Positions 28,619 to 37,137 of a stretch of 64,000 bases of DNA are shown piece after piece. This DNA is from Poriferisodalis sp965231925 (GTDB lineage Bacteria; Actinomycetota; Acidimicrobiia; Acidimicrobiales; Poriferisodalaceae). The stretch is taken from contig OZ246894.1 in the NCBI GenBank assembly GCA_965231925.1, forward strand, positions 3,844,001 to 3,908,000. Reading direction: 5' to 3'. A program made the position numbers and the translations under genes. The notes beneath the pieces are model-generated. The model had not been told where the DNA came from and searched no databases. It saw only the letters and a program-made list of their open reading frames with translations. The first letter of the stretch is position 1. Every line of letters begins with the position of its first letter.

Positions 28619-30025
28619 GTGACGCAATCTGAGACTCAGACCCATCGCAATGCTCGACTGCCCGCCGACATCGACGAGAGTCAAGCGCAAGCCGCACTGC
28701 GACGCATCGAGGCAGGTGATTCCCGGGCGGGCGCGCAGGCTCGGGAGGTCTATGAGATGCTCACTTGGGGCGAGGGACCTGCCGCGCTGAGGCAGGCCCG
28801 CTTGCAGACGTGGCTGTGGTACGAGCTTCCCTGCAAGTACATCACCGACGAAGTCGGCTACATGGGCCGTCTTGCAGGTGTCGCTGCCGCGCTGGCGGAC
28901 GAGCTCGGCCTGCATCGGTACGCCGCGATCTGCCGCAGCGAGGCCACGGCGACCGTGCACGCTGCATTCGACGACAGCGACAGCGAGGGGTTCGCGGCGC
29001 TGCGCGCAGCGATTCGCGACTCGGGCATTTCACCGCCTGATCTCGACGACTTCGAGTGGAACAGCTACATGGGCCTCGACGAGGCGCGCTCACGCTCCGC
29101 TGTTGAAGACGCCCTCGAGACGGCGATTGCCGCCGGCGACCTGACCGTCGGAGCGCGAGGCTGGCGAGCGGCGCAGAAGCGGATAGCGGCGGCGGCCCTC
29201 GACAGCGACCACGATGACCAGCCGGGCCAGTCGTGGCGCACAGTGCTGGTCACCGAGCGGCTCGCTCGCTGGGTCAGCCGGGGCGACACTCTGAGCGAGG
29301 CGTTGGGCGCTGCTCGGGCTCAGGTCGCGAACCGGCTGCTGCACCGGATTGAACCGCCGCCATCCGATGTCGCCGCTGCCATGCATCTGCCAATGTGGCT
29401 GCTCGCCCGCTTCGGCGACGAGCAGCCGCTGACCCAGGCCGGGAACCTGCGCGTCGCGTTCATACGTGACGTGCATGAGGATTGCCCGTGGCGGGTGCTC
29501 ATGCCGCCGCCGCCGTACCAGCAGCGACACGTCGAGGACGACGACGTGATCCTGTCGGCACTGCGCCGCTGGCTGCAGCGAGCTAACGCCCTGCGCAAGC
29601 GCCACAACAAGCTGCACCGGACCCAAGCAGGAAACAAGATGGCCCAGGACGCGTCGTTGGCGTGGCAGCGGCTGACCCTGCATCTGTTCCCAAGCGGGTG
29701 GGACGGATTCGTCGTCGAGCATGCCGCGCTGGCCTTGCTGTGCAGCGGCGGCGAGATGGCCGACGCGGACCTCGACGCCCAGGTCGGCAAGATGGCGATG
29801 GAATGCGGCTGGCGCTCCTGGCACGATGGCGAGCAGCGCACGCCCTCTGCGCATGATGCGTCATGGGCGTTCTCCGAGACCCTGCACTTGTGGACAGCTT
29901 GTGGATTGCTCGCCTCGCACGGCACATGGCCTGACAAGCGGCTGGAGCTGACCGAGGCAGGTGCAGCAGCCGTACTCACCCGCCTCCGGCACTCCGCTAC
30001 GGGACCCGACGACAAGCCCTTCTGA
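28619..30025 (+). CDS. Uncharacterised soluble protein divergent from methyltransferase
   Basis: 468 residues from a GTG at 28619. The upstream frame to 28319 is Arg-rich and overlaps the intergenic promoter region. Not recognised. Visible: an N-terminal ~50-residue hydrophilic helix (ADIDESQAQAALRRIEAG), then LQTWLWYELPCKYITDEVGY, a helical region with RYAAICRSEATATVHAAFDD, PPDLDDFEWNSYMGLDEA and VGARGWRAAQKRIAAAAL. A central ~200 residues are mostly helical. The C-terminus (LTEAGAAAVLTRLRHS) resembles the end of a winged-helix domain. No membrane segment and no known catalytic motif. Position beside a restriction-type operon makes a regulatory or accessory defence role possible. Confidence 0.7.
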   Translation: MTQSETQTHRNARLPADIDESQAQAALRRIEAGDSRAGAQAREVYEMLTWGEGPAALRQARLQTWLWYELPCKYITDEVGYMGRLAGVAAALADELGLHRYAAICRSEATATVHAAFDDSDSEGFAALRAAIRDSGISPPDLDDFEWNSYMGLDEARSRSAVEDALETAIAAGDLTVGARGWRAAQKRIAAAALDSDHDDQPGQSWRTVLVTERLARWVSRGDTLSEALGAARAQVANRLLHRIEPPPSDVAAAMHLPMWLLARFGDEQPLTQAGNLRVAFIRDVHEDCPWRVLMPPPPYQQRHVEDDDVILSALRRWLQRANALRKRHNKLHRTQAGNKMAQDASLAWQRLTLHLFPSGWDGFVVEHAALALLCSGGEMADADLDAQVGKMAMECGWRSWHDGEQRTPSAHDASWAFSETLHLWTACGLLASHGTWPDKRLELTEAGAAAVLTRLRHSATGPDDKPF

Positions 30026-30180
30026 TTTCGACCGACGCTGACAGGTGTCGGCCTTCCAGCCAGTGGCTCGGCGCGGTCTTTCCCGGGACGACTCGCAGCC
30101 CTTCGCCAGCGAGAACGAGTATGCAACGGCCCCGCATCAGTCCACGGCGAACCGCCCGCCATTGGGCGAGAACATTCACG

Positions 30181-30840
30181 TCACGGTCGGGTCAGTTCCG
30201 TGCGTACGGCCTCGATGGCCTGCCGCCGGTGGCAGCCCTCGATGTGGTCGTTGACGATGCCTGACGCCTGCATGAGGGCATAGCAAGTGGTGGGGCCGAC
30301 GAAGCGCCAGCCCAGCTTGCGCAGTGCCTTGCTGAGCGCCGTCGAGGCGGGCGTCGTGGGCATAGAGGTCAGCGCCCCGTAGTCGACGACTGCGGGCCGA
30401 TCGGCGGGATCTGGCTCAAACGACCAGAAGAAGGCTGCCAAGCAGCCGTGGGTCTCGATGGTGTCAAGGGCGGCGCGAGCGTTGTTGATGGTCGCCTCGA
30501 TCTTGCCGCGGTGCCGCACGATGCCCGCGTCGCCGAGCAATCGCTCGACATCCGCGTCGCCAAACCGGGCCACTGCCTCGAAGTCGAACCCACTGAACGC
30601 CGCCCGGAAGTTCTCACGCTTGCGCAGGATCGTCAGCCACGATAGCCCCGACTGGAAGCCCTCGAGGCACATCTTCTCGTACAGGCCCACGTCGTCGGTG
30701 ACCGGCAGGCCCCACTCGGTGTCGTGGTACGCCTCGTAGTCGTCGTGGCCCTCGCCCCACCAGCACGCCAGCGACCCGTCCGCCCGCCGCCGCAGCCCCT
30801 CGGGCAGTCCCGATTCGTCAGCAGCCATAATCTGAGGCAT
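30181..30840 (-). CDS. tag: DNA-3-methyladenine glycosylase I
   Basis: 219 residues from an ATG at 30840 (another at 30828 is equally possible; the far-upstream TTG is unlikely). Removes 3-methyladenine from DNA in base-excision repair. HhH-GPD-family member with the Tag-type sequence: ACWWGEGHDDYEAYHDTEWGLP in part (YEAYHDTEWG), EKMCLEGFQSGLSW, the helix FSGFDFEAVARFGD, and LGWRFVGPTTCYALMQASGIVNDH in part (RFVGPTTCYALMQA). The Cys/His zinc-binding residues at both ends appear present (C near the N-terminus; HIEGCHRR at the C-terminus). Convergent with the unknown gene at 28619. Confidence 0.93.
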   Translation of the reverse strand: MPQIMAADESGLPEGLRRRADGSLACWWGEGHDDYEAYHDTEWGLPVTDDVGLYEKMCLEGFQSGLSWLTILRKRENFRAAFSGFDFEAVARFGDADVERLLGDAGIVRHRGKIEATINNARAALDTIETHGCLAAFFWSFEPDPADRPAVVDYGALTSMPTTPASTALSKALRKLGWRFVGPTTCYALMQASGIVNDHIEGCHRRQAIEAVRTELTRP

Positions 30841-30912
30841 CAGCCGATGCTGGAGGGCGACCAAGAACCTGTTGGCCGCCGTCGGGCGAACGCACTCGGC
30901 GCAGGCGTTCGT

Positions 30913-31068
30913 TCAGCGCTCGCGGCGAATCCCCTTGAACGAGCCGCCGTTCGCCTTCTCTTCAACAAAGCGACCGCTAGACAAGTCGCGTTCGATCCAA
31001 AGATCAGTTCTTGACCCGCGTTTGCTCTGTTCGCCGCCTCTCGGCTGGTGCCGGTCCTTCTCGGTCAT
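30913..31068 (-). CDS. Small basic hypothetical protein
   Basis: 51 residues, MTEKDRHQPRGGEQSKRG then LWIERDLSSGRFVEEKANGG and SFKGIRRER. GGAGGGG sits about seven bases before the ATG at 31068, one of the strongest ribosome-binding sites in the window. The C-terminal pattern RDxxSGRFxxxKxxGxxFKGxRRE looks like that of small conserved bacterial proteins of unknown function that I have seen in other genomes. Possibly DNA- or RNA-binding by charge. It lies between tag and the membrane-anchored unknown, all on the minus strand. Confidence 0.6.
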   Translation of the reverse strand: MTEKDRHQPRGGEQSKRGSRTDLWIERDLSSGRFVEEKANGGSFKGIRRER

Positions 31069-31201
31069 GCCTGCCCCTCCGCAATGTCCACAAGACTCGG
31101 GCCGAGCCATGCCAGCCGGACCTCGCCGCGCAGCATCGGTGGCCAACATCGGCCTCGTCTCAAGGAATGTCTACTTGATTACCAGTTGCAACAGTCACAA
31201 G

Positions 31202-32743
31202 CTAGGCACCCGATGTGACACCGCTCTGCCGCGGCGCACTCGTGGGCGTCGGATTGGCTGGCGCTGGTTGGTGGTCTGATCCATTTGCCTGTCTTGTTGG
31301 CCCTCGCGCTGCAGCGAGGACCGCCAGTACTACGACGACCAAGAGCAGGACACGAAGCCGATGCTGCAATCGCTGGGACGCTCCGGTGGCTGGGCGCGCC
31401 AGCAGAATGGCGCCAGCCAAAGGCAACACCAGCAGGGCTGCACTCTGGCGTATTGAGCCTGAACTGTCGGTCACGGTCAGCAACGGCAATGAGGCAGTAG
31501 TCGCGAGGATCAATAGCCACAAGAACAAGTGTGTCGGCCCGTGCAGGCCGAGCCGCAACCGAATATCGGCGAAGGCCGGCGAGTTTCCACCCGACACGTA
31601 GATCGATGCCTTGTCCGGCGTCCAACGGAATGCACTCAGGCTAGGCACACCAATCGCGCTGCCCTCGGGGTCAACCACGCTCGGCCGGGACTTCACCCGT
31701 ACCTCATGATCGGCAAGATGAATTTCTGCATGTCCAGACTGCGCATCACCCACCATGACGCGCTGCGTGATCATTCCAGCGCGGGACCAGAGCCACTGCT
31801 TTGGGACCGCTCCATCGTGCCAAGGTCGAGCGGTTCGCAGCTGAACCTTCGTCGGCACATCGACGGGGACGACAGTGTCGACGATCACATCCCAGCGCTG
31901 CCCGTATCCAGCGATACGAGTGCGGGTTGCTTCGTCGCAATCGTTGGCGAACCGCACGAACCGCTCCAGCCAGGCCGTCACAGCTTCGATGTCTCGAGGT
32001 CGGGTCTCGCAGAACGGCAAGCAGCGCAGCAAATCCTCCGAGGCCGATCGCGGGTCTGCGGTTTCCTTGAGTGACTCTCCAAGCATTTGCTGCGTCGGGC
32101 CGACAAGTTCAGACCACTCGCGCACTTGGTCCTCGTTGACCTGGAGTGCAAGGCCGCTTGACAGATAGTCGGCGAGCAGGCGCTGCTTGCGGCCACGCCT
32201 CTGGGCCAGTCCACGATTCCTTGTTGCCGAGCGAAACGCGCCTGCTGCATAACCGAGCATTTCCGCACGACTGAGGTCTTCTGCCAGAAAGTGATCCCAA
32301 ATGGCGGGGCTGTAGGCGCTGATCGCGTAGAGCATTTCGTCGGCGTCGGGGAGATCAAGAAGCCCGTCGCGACGCGGTCGAGCTGCCCATGTCATGTAGT
32401 TCGTTTGAAGACGCGCGAGCTGGTGCTTGAGCAGCAGCGCACAATGATGTCCGGGGCTCGCCACAAGGTCGACGTCGAGCAGCACCGCCTTGTGTCGGGT
32501 TGTCAGCGGAAGCAACGGACGAATGAGCGTGCCGGTTTCCACGTCCGGGTCCCAGCGGCGAATCAGCCGCGACGGCAACCGAATCTGATACGAGGACGAA
32601 ACGGAGACGTAGTCAGCGTCTTCGACGACGACCTTCTCGACGACCCGCTCTCTCCACGATGTGGGATCGTCCAGCAGGGTGAATGCCAGTTCATGCTCAT
32701 TGTGGAGGTGCTTGACGGGTGCAGTGTCGGGCATGAACGTCAT
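31202..32743 (-). CDS. Hypothetical protein with C-terminal membrane helices
   Basis: 513 residues, family not recognised. Residues 1 to ~390 are soluble-looking, with VSVSSSYQIRLPSRLIRRWDPD, LPLTTRHKAVLLDVDLVASPGH (given in part) and WDHFLAEDLSRAEMLGYAAGAF. The C-terminal ~120 residues contain three hydrophobic segments (HLFLWLLILATTASLPLL; AALLVLPLAGAILLA; VLLLVVVVLAVLAAA) and a Pro/Ser/Thr-rich tail. This gives a large cytoplasmic domain with a C-terminal membrane anchor. Such a layout is seen in signalling or effector proteins of conflict systems, but that is inference. It lies between tag and an oxidoreductase gene. Confidence 0.65.
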   Translation of the reverse strand: MTFMPDTAPVKHLHNEHELAFTLLDDPTSWRERVVEKVVVEDADYVSVSSSYQIRLPSRLIRRWDPDVETGTLIRPLLPLTTRHKAVLLDVDLVASPGHHCALLLKHQLARLQTNYMTWAARPRRDGLLDLPDADEMLYAISAYSPAIWDHFLAEDLSRAEMLGYAAGAFRSATRNRGLAQRRGRKQRLLADYLSSGLALQVNEDQVREWSELVGPTQQMLGESLKETADPRSASEDLLRCLPFCETRPRDIEAVTAWLERFVRFANDCDEATRTRIAGYGQRWDVIVDTVVPVDVPTKVQLRTARPWHDGAVPKQWLWSRAGMITQRVMVGDAQSGHAEIHLADHEVRVKSRPSVVDPEGSAIGVPSLSAFRWTPDKASIYVSGGNSPAFADIRLRLGLHGPTHLFLWLLILATTASLPLLTVTDSSGSIRQSAALLVLPLAGAILLARPATGASQRLQHRLRVLLLVVVVLAVLAAARGPTRQANGSDHQPAPANPTPTSAPRQSGVTSGA

Positions 32744-32808
32744 GAACTCTCCAGCATTTCAGATGTCGCATCAGACTGAAGAGGAATTTCTTCAACGCTC
32801 GGTTGGGT

Positions 32809-33840
32809 TCATGCGTTGCTGGCGGCAGCGACGGCTTCGGCAATGGCGTCATTCGTGGGGGGCGGGCCGTAGAACATCATCGTGGTGCGGTCGGCGAACG
32901 TGTTGCGCTGCGCGATCTGAGCGCCGACCTGCGACGGCGTGCCCGACACGACGATGAGGTCGAGCAGATCGTCGTCGATGAGATCGGTCATCTCTCGCCA
33001 GTTGCCCTGCTTGGACAGCGTGTTCAGGCGCGGCTGCAACTCGCCGTAGCCGTGGTGGTCGAGCGCTCCCGCGTAGGCCGGCGTCGATCCGTAGAAGGCG
33101 AGCTGGCCCGCGGCCGACTTGCGAGCTTTGGCGACCTGCTCGTCGTTCTCGCCCATCGCGACGATGGTCAGGCACGCAATGGTGACATCGCCGACATCGC
33201 GTCCCGCTGACTCCGCGCCCGCAGCCATCGCCGGCAGGGTGACGTCGGACATGAACTGAGCCGTATGGAACGGGTGGACGAAGAAGCCGTCCGCTGCAGC
33301 ACCGATCACCTCGACCATGCGCGGGCCGACGCCGGCCACGTAGATCGGCGGCGGCGCCATGCCGAGCGGACCCGGATTGAAGAACGGCGTCATCAATGTG
33401 TGGGTGTAGAACTCGCCGCGGTGGTTGAGCTGCTCGCCGGTCTCAAAGGTGTGCCAGATCGCCCGCACCGCTTCGATGTACTCGCGCATGCGCTGCGGCG
33501 GGCGCGACCACTGCTCGCTGAAGCGCTTGGTGATGTGGGGCCGGATCTGCGTGCCGAGCCCCAGGATGAACCGGCCGCCGCTCATGGCGTGCAGGTCCCA
33601 CGAGGTGACGGCGCACGTCATCGGGTTGCGGGCGAAGGCGACGGCAATCGCCGTGCCGAGCTCGATGCTCTCGGTGCGCTCCGATGCCAGTGCCAGCGGC
33701 AGGAACGGATCATGGGAAGCCTCGAACGTCCACGCCGCCGAGAGACCCATCTCCTCGAACTGTGTTGCTTCATCTGCGCAGCCCCCCGGCGTCGAGGCCG
33801 TCGTGGCCCCGTCAATGCGGTGCTGTGTGGTGCTGTTCAT
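32809..33840 (-). CDS. LLM-class F420-dependent oxidoreductase (TIGR03617-like)
   Basis: 343 residues; GGGAG precedes the ATG at 33840. Luciferase-like TIM barrel: AATQFEEMGLSAAWTFE-type N-terminus, ELGTAIAVAFARNPMTCAVT, MSGGRFILGLGTQIRPHI, and PPIYVAGVGPRMVEVIG are features of the subfamily. Predicted to use coenzyme F420 or flavin; substrate unknown. It is separated from the VapBC operon by a ~140-base divergent promoter region. Confidence 0.9.
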   Translation of the reverse strand: MNSTTQHRIDGATTASTPGGCADEATQFEEMGLSAAWTFEASHDPFLPLALASERTESIELGTAIAVAFARNPMTCAVTSWDLHAMSGGRFILGLGTQIRPHITKRFSEQWSRPPQRMREYIEAVRAIWHTFETGEQLNHRGEFYTHTLMTPFFNPGPLGMAPPPIYVAGVGPRMVEVIGAAADGFFVHPFHTAQFMSDVTLPAMAAGAESAGRDVGDVTIACLTIVAMGENDEQVAKARKSAAGQLAFYGSTPAYAGALDHHGYGELQPRLNTLSKQGNWREMTDLIDDDLLDLIVVSGTPSQVGAQIAQRNTFADRTTMMFYGPPPTNDAIAEAVAAASNA

Positions 33841-33950
33841 TGGTGAGATCTCCCCTCGTGCATGGCGCTATCGGGCTGCAACACCCGAACAACTCGCTGC
33901 ATATTGCCTTATGGAGCGCCTACAGGCTGCCGGGTACCACCCGCGTGATC

Positions 33951-33986
33951 GCATGAACATTGCATGAGAGTATGATTTCTGCATGA
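33951..33986 (+). promoter_or_regulatory. VapBC-1 promoter with repeated gcatga boxes
   Basis: A TATGAT box at 33971-33976 lies only 6 bases before the antitoxin ATG (33983), so the transcript is probably leaderless or nearly so. The hexamer gcatga occurs at 33951, 33962 and 33981, the last covering the start codon. These could be the antitoxin binding sites. No good -35 is visible. Confidence 0.5.
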
Positions 33987-34210
33987 CTTCGCTGCAGATT
34001 CGAGACATGCCAGAAGAACTACATCGGCGGCTGAAGGCACGGGCCGCCATGGCAGGCCAATCGATGTCTGAATACGTCTTGCGCGAGTTGCGTCGTTCGC
34101 TCGATGTTCCGACACACCAGGAGATGCTGGAGCGCATCGCGGCACTTGATCGCGTCGAGGTAACCGAGTCGCCTGCCGACGCGGTGCGTGCGATACGCGA
34201 CGCGAGGTGA
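33983..34210 (+). CDS. vapB: Ribbon-helix-helix antitoxin, VapB/FitA-like
   Basis: 75 residues. N-terminal ribbon-helix-helix MTSLQIRDMPEELHRRLKAR, followed by SMSEYVLRELRRSL, is the FitA/VapB DNA-binding fold; the C-terminal part would wrap the toxin. It autoregulates in known relatives. The stop TGA overlaps the GTG start of the PIN toxin (GTGA), so the pair is translationally coupled. Confidence 0.9.
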   Translation: MTSLQIRDMPEELHRRLKARAAMAGQSMSEYVLRELRRSLDVPTHQEMLERIAALDRVEVTESPADAVRAIRDAR

Positions 34211-34611
34211 TCGTTCTCGATACATCGGCCGTCATCGCCTGGCTGCTTCGTCTGCCCGAAGCGACCGGCGTCGAGCGGCGTGTCTTATCGTCCGATTCGT
34301 TGCACGCGCCCGCCTTGCTCGAAGTGGAAACTGCGCATGTACTGCAGCGTTACGTGCGAAGAGGAGACATCTCGGCTGAGCAGGGGCAGCGTGCGCTGAA
34401 CGAATTCCCGCGGCTCGGCATCATGGCGCATACACACGAACTGCTGCTGCCGGTGATATGGCGGCTGCGTGAGAACTTCACGGCGTATGACGCGTCATTC
34501 GCAGCACTGGCGGTAATGCTCGACGCCCCCCTCGTGACGCTCGATGCCCGCACCGCACGCGCGCCGTGGCCAGCCGAACTGCTGCCGCTGCGCGTCGAAC
34601 TGATCGCCTAA
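34207..34611 (+). CDS. vapC: PIN-domain RNase toxin, VapC-like
   Basis: 134 residues from a GTG overlapping the antitoxin stop. PIN-domain acidic residues are in place: IVLDTSAVIAWLL (Asp near the N-terminus), LLEVETAHVL (Glu), TAYDASFAALA (Asp) and LVTLDARTARA (last Asp). It cleaves RNA with Mg2+ and is neutralised by the upstream RHH protein. Length and motif order are normal, so the module looks intact. Confidence 0.92.
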   Translation: MIVLDTSAVIAWLLRLPEATGVERRVLSSDSLHAPALLEVETAHVLQRYVRRGDISAEQGQRALNEFPRLGIMAHTHELLLPVIWRLRENFTAYDASFAALAVMLDAPLVTLDARTARAPWPAELLPLRVELIA

Positions 34612-34629
34612 AGAGGCTCTGCGCCAAGA

Positions 34630-34759
34630 TCAACGCTGGGTCGGCCGCAGTTCAGGCAAGCGGCTGATGGCGTCCATGATTCCCTTGCCGGAATAGGTGA
34701 CCGTCAAGGATTCGCTGGCCCGGGTCATGGCGACGCACAGCAGTCGGCACCGCCCAGCG
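34630..34759 (-). pseudogene. C-terminal remnant of a UvrD/PcrA-type helicase
   Basis: The minus strand reads RCRLLCVAMTRASESLTV then TYSGKGIMDAISRLPEL and stops with TGA at 34630-34632. The segment LLCVAMTRASE is helicase motif VI of UvrD-like superfamily 1 proteins. Only about 42 residues remain; upstream the frame meets the end of the secreted-protein gene. The rest of the helicase has been lost, evidently by rearrangement. Confidence 0.65.
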
Positions 34760-34770
34760 GCGGGTGCGGC

Positions 34771-35559
34771 TTACGAGCAGGAGTAGCCCGGCGGGGGCGG
34801 GCGGCGGGTCGTGACCAAATTGCCGTCAGCGTCGCGCTGTGCAAAATTGCCCGTATGGGTAGCCGTCCTGGTTGTGGGCTCAAAGCGGCCGTCCCCCCTG
34901 ACCCTCCCTGTGTTGGGGTTGGTGTAGGTGAATGTGCGGGTTTCGTGCACGGTGACGATCTGCTGGCCGTTGTGGCACGGCACCCTGACGGTGCCGTTGG
35001 GGCCTCCGCCGATCGGTGGCCGGTACGGCGTGTCGCCGCGGGCCACCATTCTGTCGTACTGCTCCTGAGTGCGGTTGCAATCCTTAGGCACGCCGTTCCC
35101 AGTCCAGCCGCAATAGGGGCTGTTGAGCCACGAGTACGTGTAGGACTGCACCTGCGACGCCGACGGCTGCGCAGGCGCCACAGCGACACGGTTACCGTCC
35201 GCGTCCAGCAGCTTGCCCGGATCGTTCTGATTGGCATTGTTGAGGGGACCCGCGAAACGGTCCGGATACCGATCAGCGCAGGTCTGCAAGTCATCGCGCG
35301 CCTGGTGCAGATAATGCGTCGGCCAAGACGCCGACGCATCCCGACGCGCCTCCTGAAGGGCCACCTCGTCGCGGTAGACCTGACAAGGATCGTCGTTCTC
35401 AGCGCCCACCGGCACCGCGACGACACCGACCAACACAGCCGACGCGGCAACCGCCGCCGCCAGCCCCTTGGCGAGGCTCAGCGCTCTACGCGCAGACCCC
35501 CCCCCCCCCCAAACTTCAGCCCCGCTCTCGCAACTCACAACAGCACCCATTCCCTTCAT
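34771..35559 (-). CDS. Secreted hypothetical protein with poly-G tract in leader
   Basis: 262 residues. A Sec-type signal sequence (SARRALSLAKGLAAAVAASA then VLVGVVAVPVGA, cleavage likely before ENDDP) follows a 14-base G run that encodes four Gly codons. The mature part has several Cys (DPCQVYRDE, LQTCADRY, SPYCGWTGNG, KDCNRTQEQYDRM, RVPCHNGQQ, GYSCS at the very end) suggesting disulfides, and an ADGN-type loop twice. Family not recognised. A change of one base in the G run would give a stop within a few codons, so expression may be phase-variable. It is flanked by a helicase remnant and an IS element. Confidence 0.65.
   Translation of the reverse strand: MKGMGAVVSCESGAEVWGGGGSARRALSLAKGLAAAVAASAVLVGVVAVPVGAENDDPCQVYRDEVALQEARRDASASWPTHYLHQARDDLQTCADRYPDRFAGPLNNANQNDPGKLLDADGNRVAVAPAQPSASQVQSYTYSWLNSPYCGWTGNGVPKDCNRTQEQYDRMVARGDTPYRPPIGGGPNGTVRVPCHNGQQIVTVHETRTFTYTNPNTGRVRGDGRFEPTTRTATHTGNFAQRDADGNLVTTRRPPPPGYSCS
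35497..35510 (-). repeat. Homopolymer tract of 14 G (minus strand)
   Basis: Fourteen consecutive C on the given strand. In frame now; 13 or 15 would run into TGA or TAG within about ten codons before the signal peptide. Confidence 0.9.
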
Positions 35560-35663
35560 CGATCACAAACCGGCCCAACGGCGTCACCGCAGCTCAGCCG
35601 TGTCCGCGCGATGTTACAACAGCGCACCCAACCCGCCAAGCACCTCGACAACCGGAATGCAAG

Positions 35664-35667
35664 CTAG
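35664..35667. repeat. Left CTAG target-site duplication
   Basis: CTAG directly outside the left inverted repeat of the IS1380-type element, matched by CTAG at 37349-37352. Confidence 0.8.
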
Positions 35668-35787
35668 CCCTGATTATTCACGAATCGGGCGGATTGGGTG
35701 GTTCGGGTCCGCGGAAAAGCCCCTCTGACCTGCGACGATGCATGCGATTGAAGTCCGCATCTTCGAGTTCAGGGGGGCATCTCCGAG

Positions 35788-37137
35788 GTGAAACTTAGCA
35801 GTGTCTCGAGCGCGCGGTTGGCAGGTGGCGGGGACCGGGTTGTTTGGGGTGCGGGGCTGTTCGCGCTGGGCGGGTTCGCGGACCGTGCCGGGTTGACGGG
35901 GGCGCTGTCCGCAGCAGTGCCTCCCAGAGGCGAACGCGCCCCGGTTCATGACCGCGGCGAGGTGTTGGTCCACGGTTTGTTGGTGCTGGCCGGTGGCGGT
36001 GAGGCGTGCACCGACATCGAGTATCTGCGTTCCCAGCCTGAGCTGTTCGGCGAGGTGGCGTCGGACTCGACGCTGTATCGCACCATCACCGGTCTGGGTC
36101 CCGGCGGCGCGGCGGCGCTGCTGGGCGCGGCGGCTGCGGTGCGCGAGCGGCTGTGGGCCGATCGTGCTCGCAGCGGCCCGCTGGTTGTCGACATCGACTC
36201 GACGCTGATCGAGGTGCACTCGCAGAACAAGGAGGGCGCAGCGCCCAATTACAAGGGCGGCTACGGGTTCCATCCGATGATCTGCTCGGTCGCGGACGGC
36301 GAGCCGCTGTGGATAAAGCAGCGTCCCGGCAACGCCGCCGCGAACGACATCGCCGATCATCTCGAAGTCCTCGACGCCGCAGTCGCGATGCTGCCCGAAC
36401 CCGACGCGTCAGGCCACCGCGAAGGCGACGACGACGATCTTGTGCAGCGTCGGCTGATGGTGCGCATCGACGCTGCGGGCTGTTCGGCGACCCTCGCGAA
36501 AGGGTTGCGTGACCGCAACATCGGCTTCGCTGTGTCGGCACGGTCGAATCGAGGCATCCAAGCAGCCATACGCAGCGCTCTGGGCGACCAGGACCGCTGG
36601 CACAACGTCCCCAAGCGACCCCGCCAGCGCAAACACAGCCGCACTGAGGTCGCGGACCTCACCGACCTCGTCGACCTGACGGGCTGGCCCGAGGGGACCC
36701 GGCTGATAGTGCGCCGCGAGCCATTGCATCCCGGCGCGCAGCGCAGCCTGTTCCCCAGCGACAACTTCCGCTACTGGGGATTCCTCACCGACCAGCCCGG
36801 CCACGCCGCCCAGCTCGATCGGCTGATGCGCTCACACGCCGACGTCGAGAACGCCGTGTGTCGCCTCAAAGACAGCGGCCTCGCGCGCATGCCGTTCACC
36901 GACTGGCACGCGAACAGCGCATGGGCCGCCCTGTGCATGATCGGCCTCGCGCTCGTGGGCTGGTTCCAGACCTGCTGCCTATCCGGAGCGCTGCGCCGAG
37001 CAGCCCCCAAACGGCTCCGCTGGCAACTGTGGCACCTCCCAGCGCTCGTATGCCACACCGCACGGCGCGTCCTGTTGCGGCTGCCCCAACAGCACCCCGG
37101 CGCCAAAGCGCTGCTCGCCATCGCACACCCCCGCTGA
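35788..37137 (+). CDS. IS1380-family transposase (DDE)
   Basis: 449 residues. N-terminal part LFALGGFADRAGLTGALS and VLVHGLLVLAGGGEACTDIE, then VVDIDSTLIEVHSQNKEGA with the first catalytic Asp, YGFHPMICSVADGEPL, and the C-terminal HADVENAVCRLKDSGLARMP (final Glu in ADVENA; RxxK-type region) match the family. Catalyses cut-and-paste transposition. ATG start is unresolved within a few codons; MKLSSVSS is used. The frame is uninterrupted. Confidence 0.93.
   Translation: MKLSSVSSARLAGGGDRVVWGAGLFALGGFADRAGLTGALSAAVPPRGERAPVHDRGEVLVHGLLVLAGGGEACTDIEYLRSQPELFGEVASDSTLYRTITGLGPGGAAALLGAAAAVRERLWADRARSGPLVVDIDSTLIEVHSQNKEGAAPNYKGGYGFHPMICSVADGEPLWIKQRPGNAAANDIADHLEVLDAAVAMLPEPDASGHREGDDDDLVQRRLMVRIDAAGCSATLAKGLRDRNIGFAVSARSNRGIQAAIRSALGDQDRWHNVPKRPRQRKHSRTEVADLTDLVDLTGWPEGTRLIVRREPLHPGAQRSLFPSDNFRYWGFLTDQPGHAAQLDRLMRSHADVENAVCRLKDSGLARMPFTDWHANSAWAALCMIGLALVGWFQTCCLSGALRRAAPKRLRWQLWHLPALVCHTARRVLLRLPQQHPGAKALLAIAHPR

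Noticed and set aside
30181..30840. tag glycosylase as a restriction component for the adjacent methyltransferase
   Set aside because: It removes 3-methyladenine lesions and has all the housekeeping motifs; there is no evidence that it acts on N6-methyladenine. Proximity alone is not enough.
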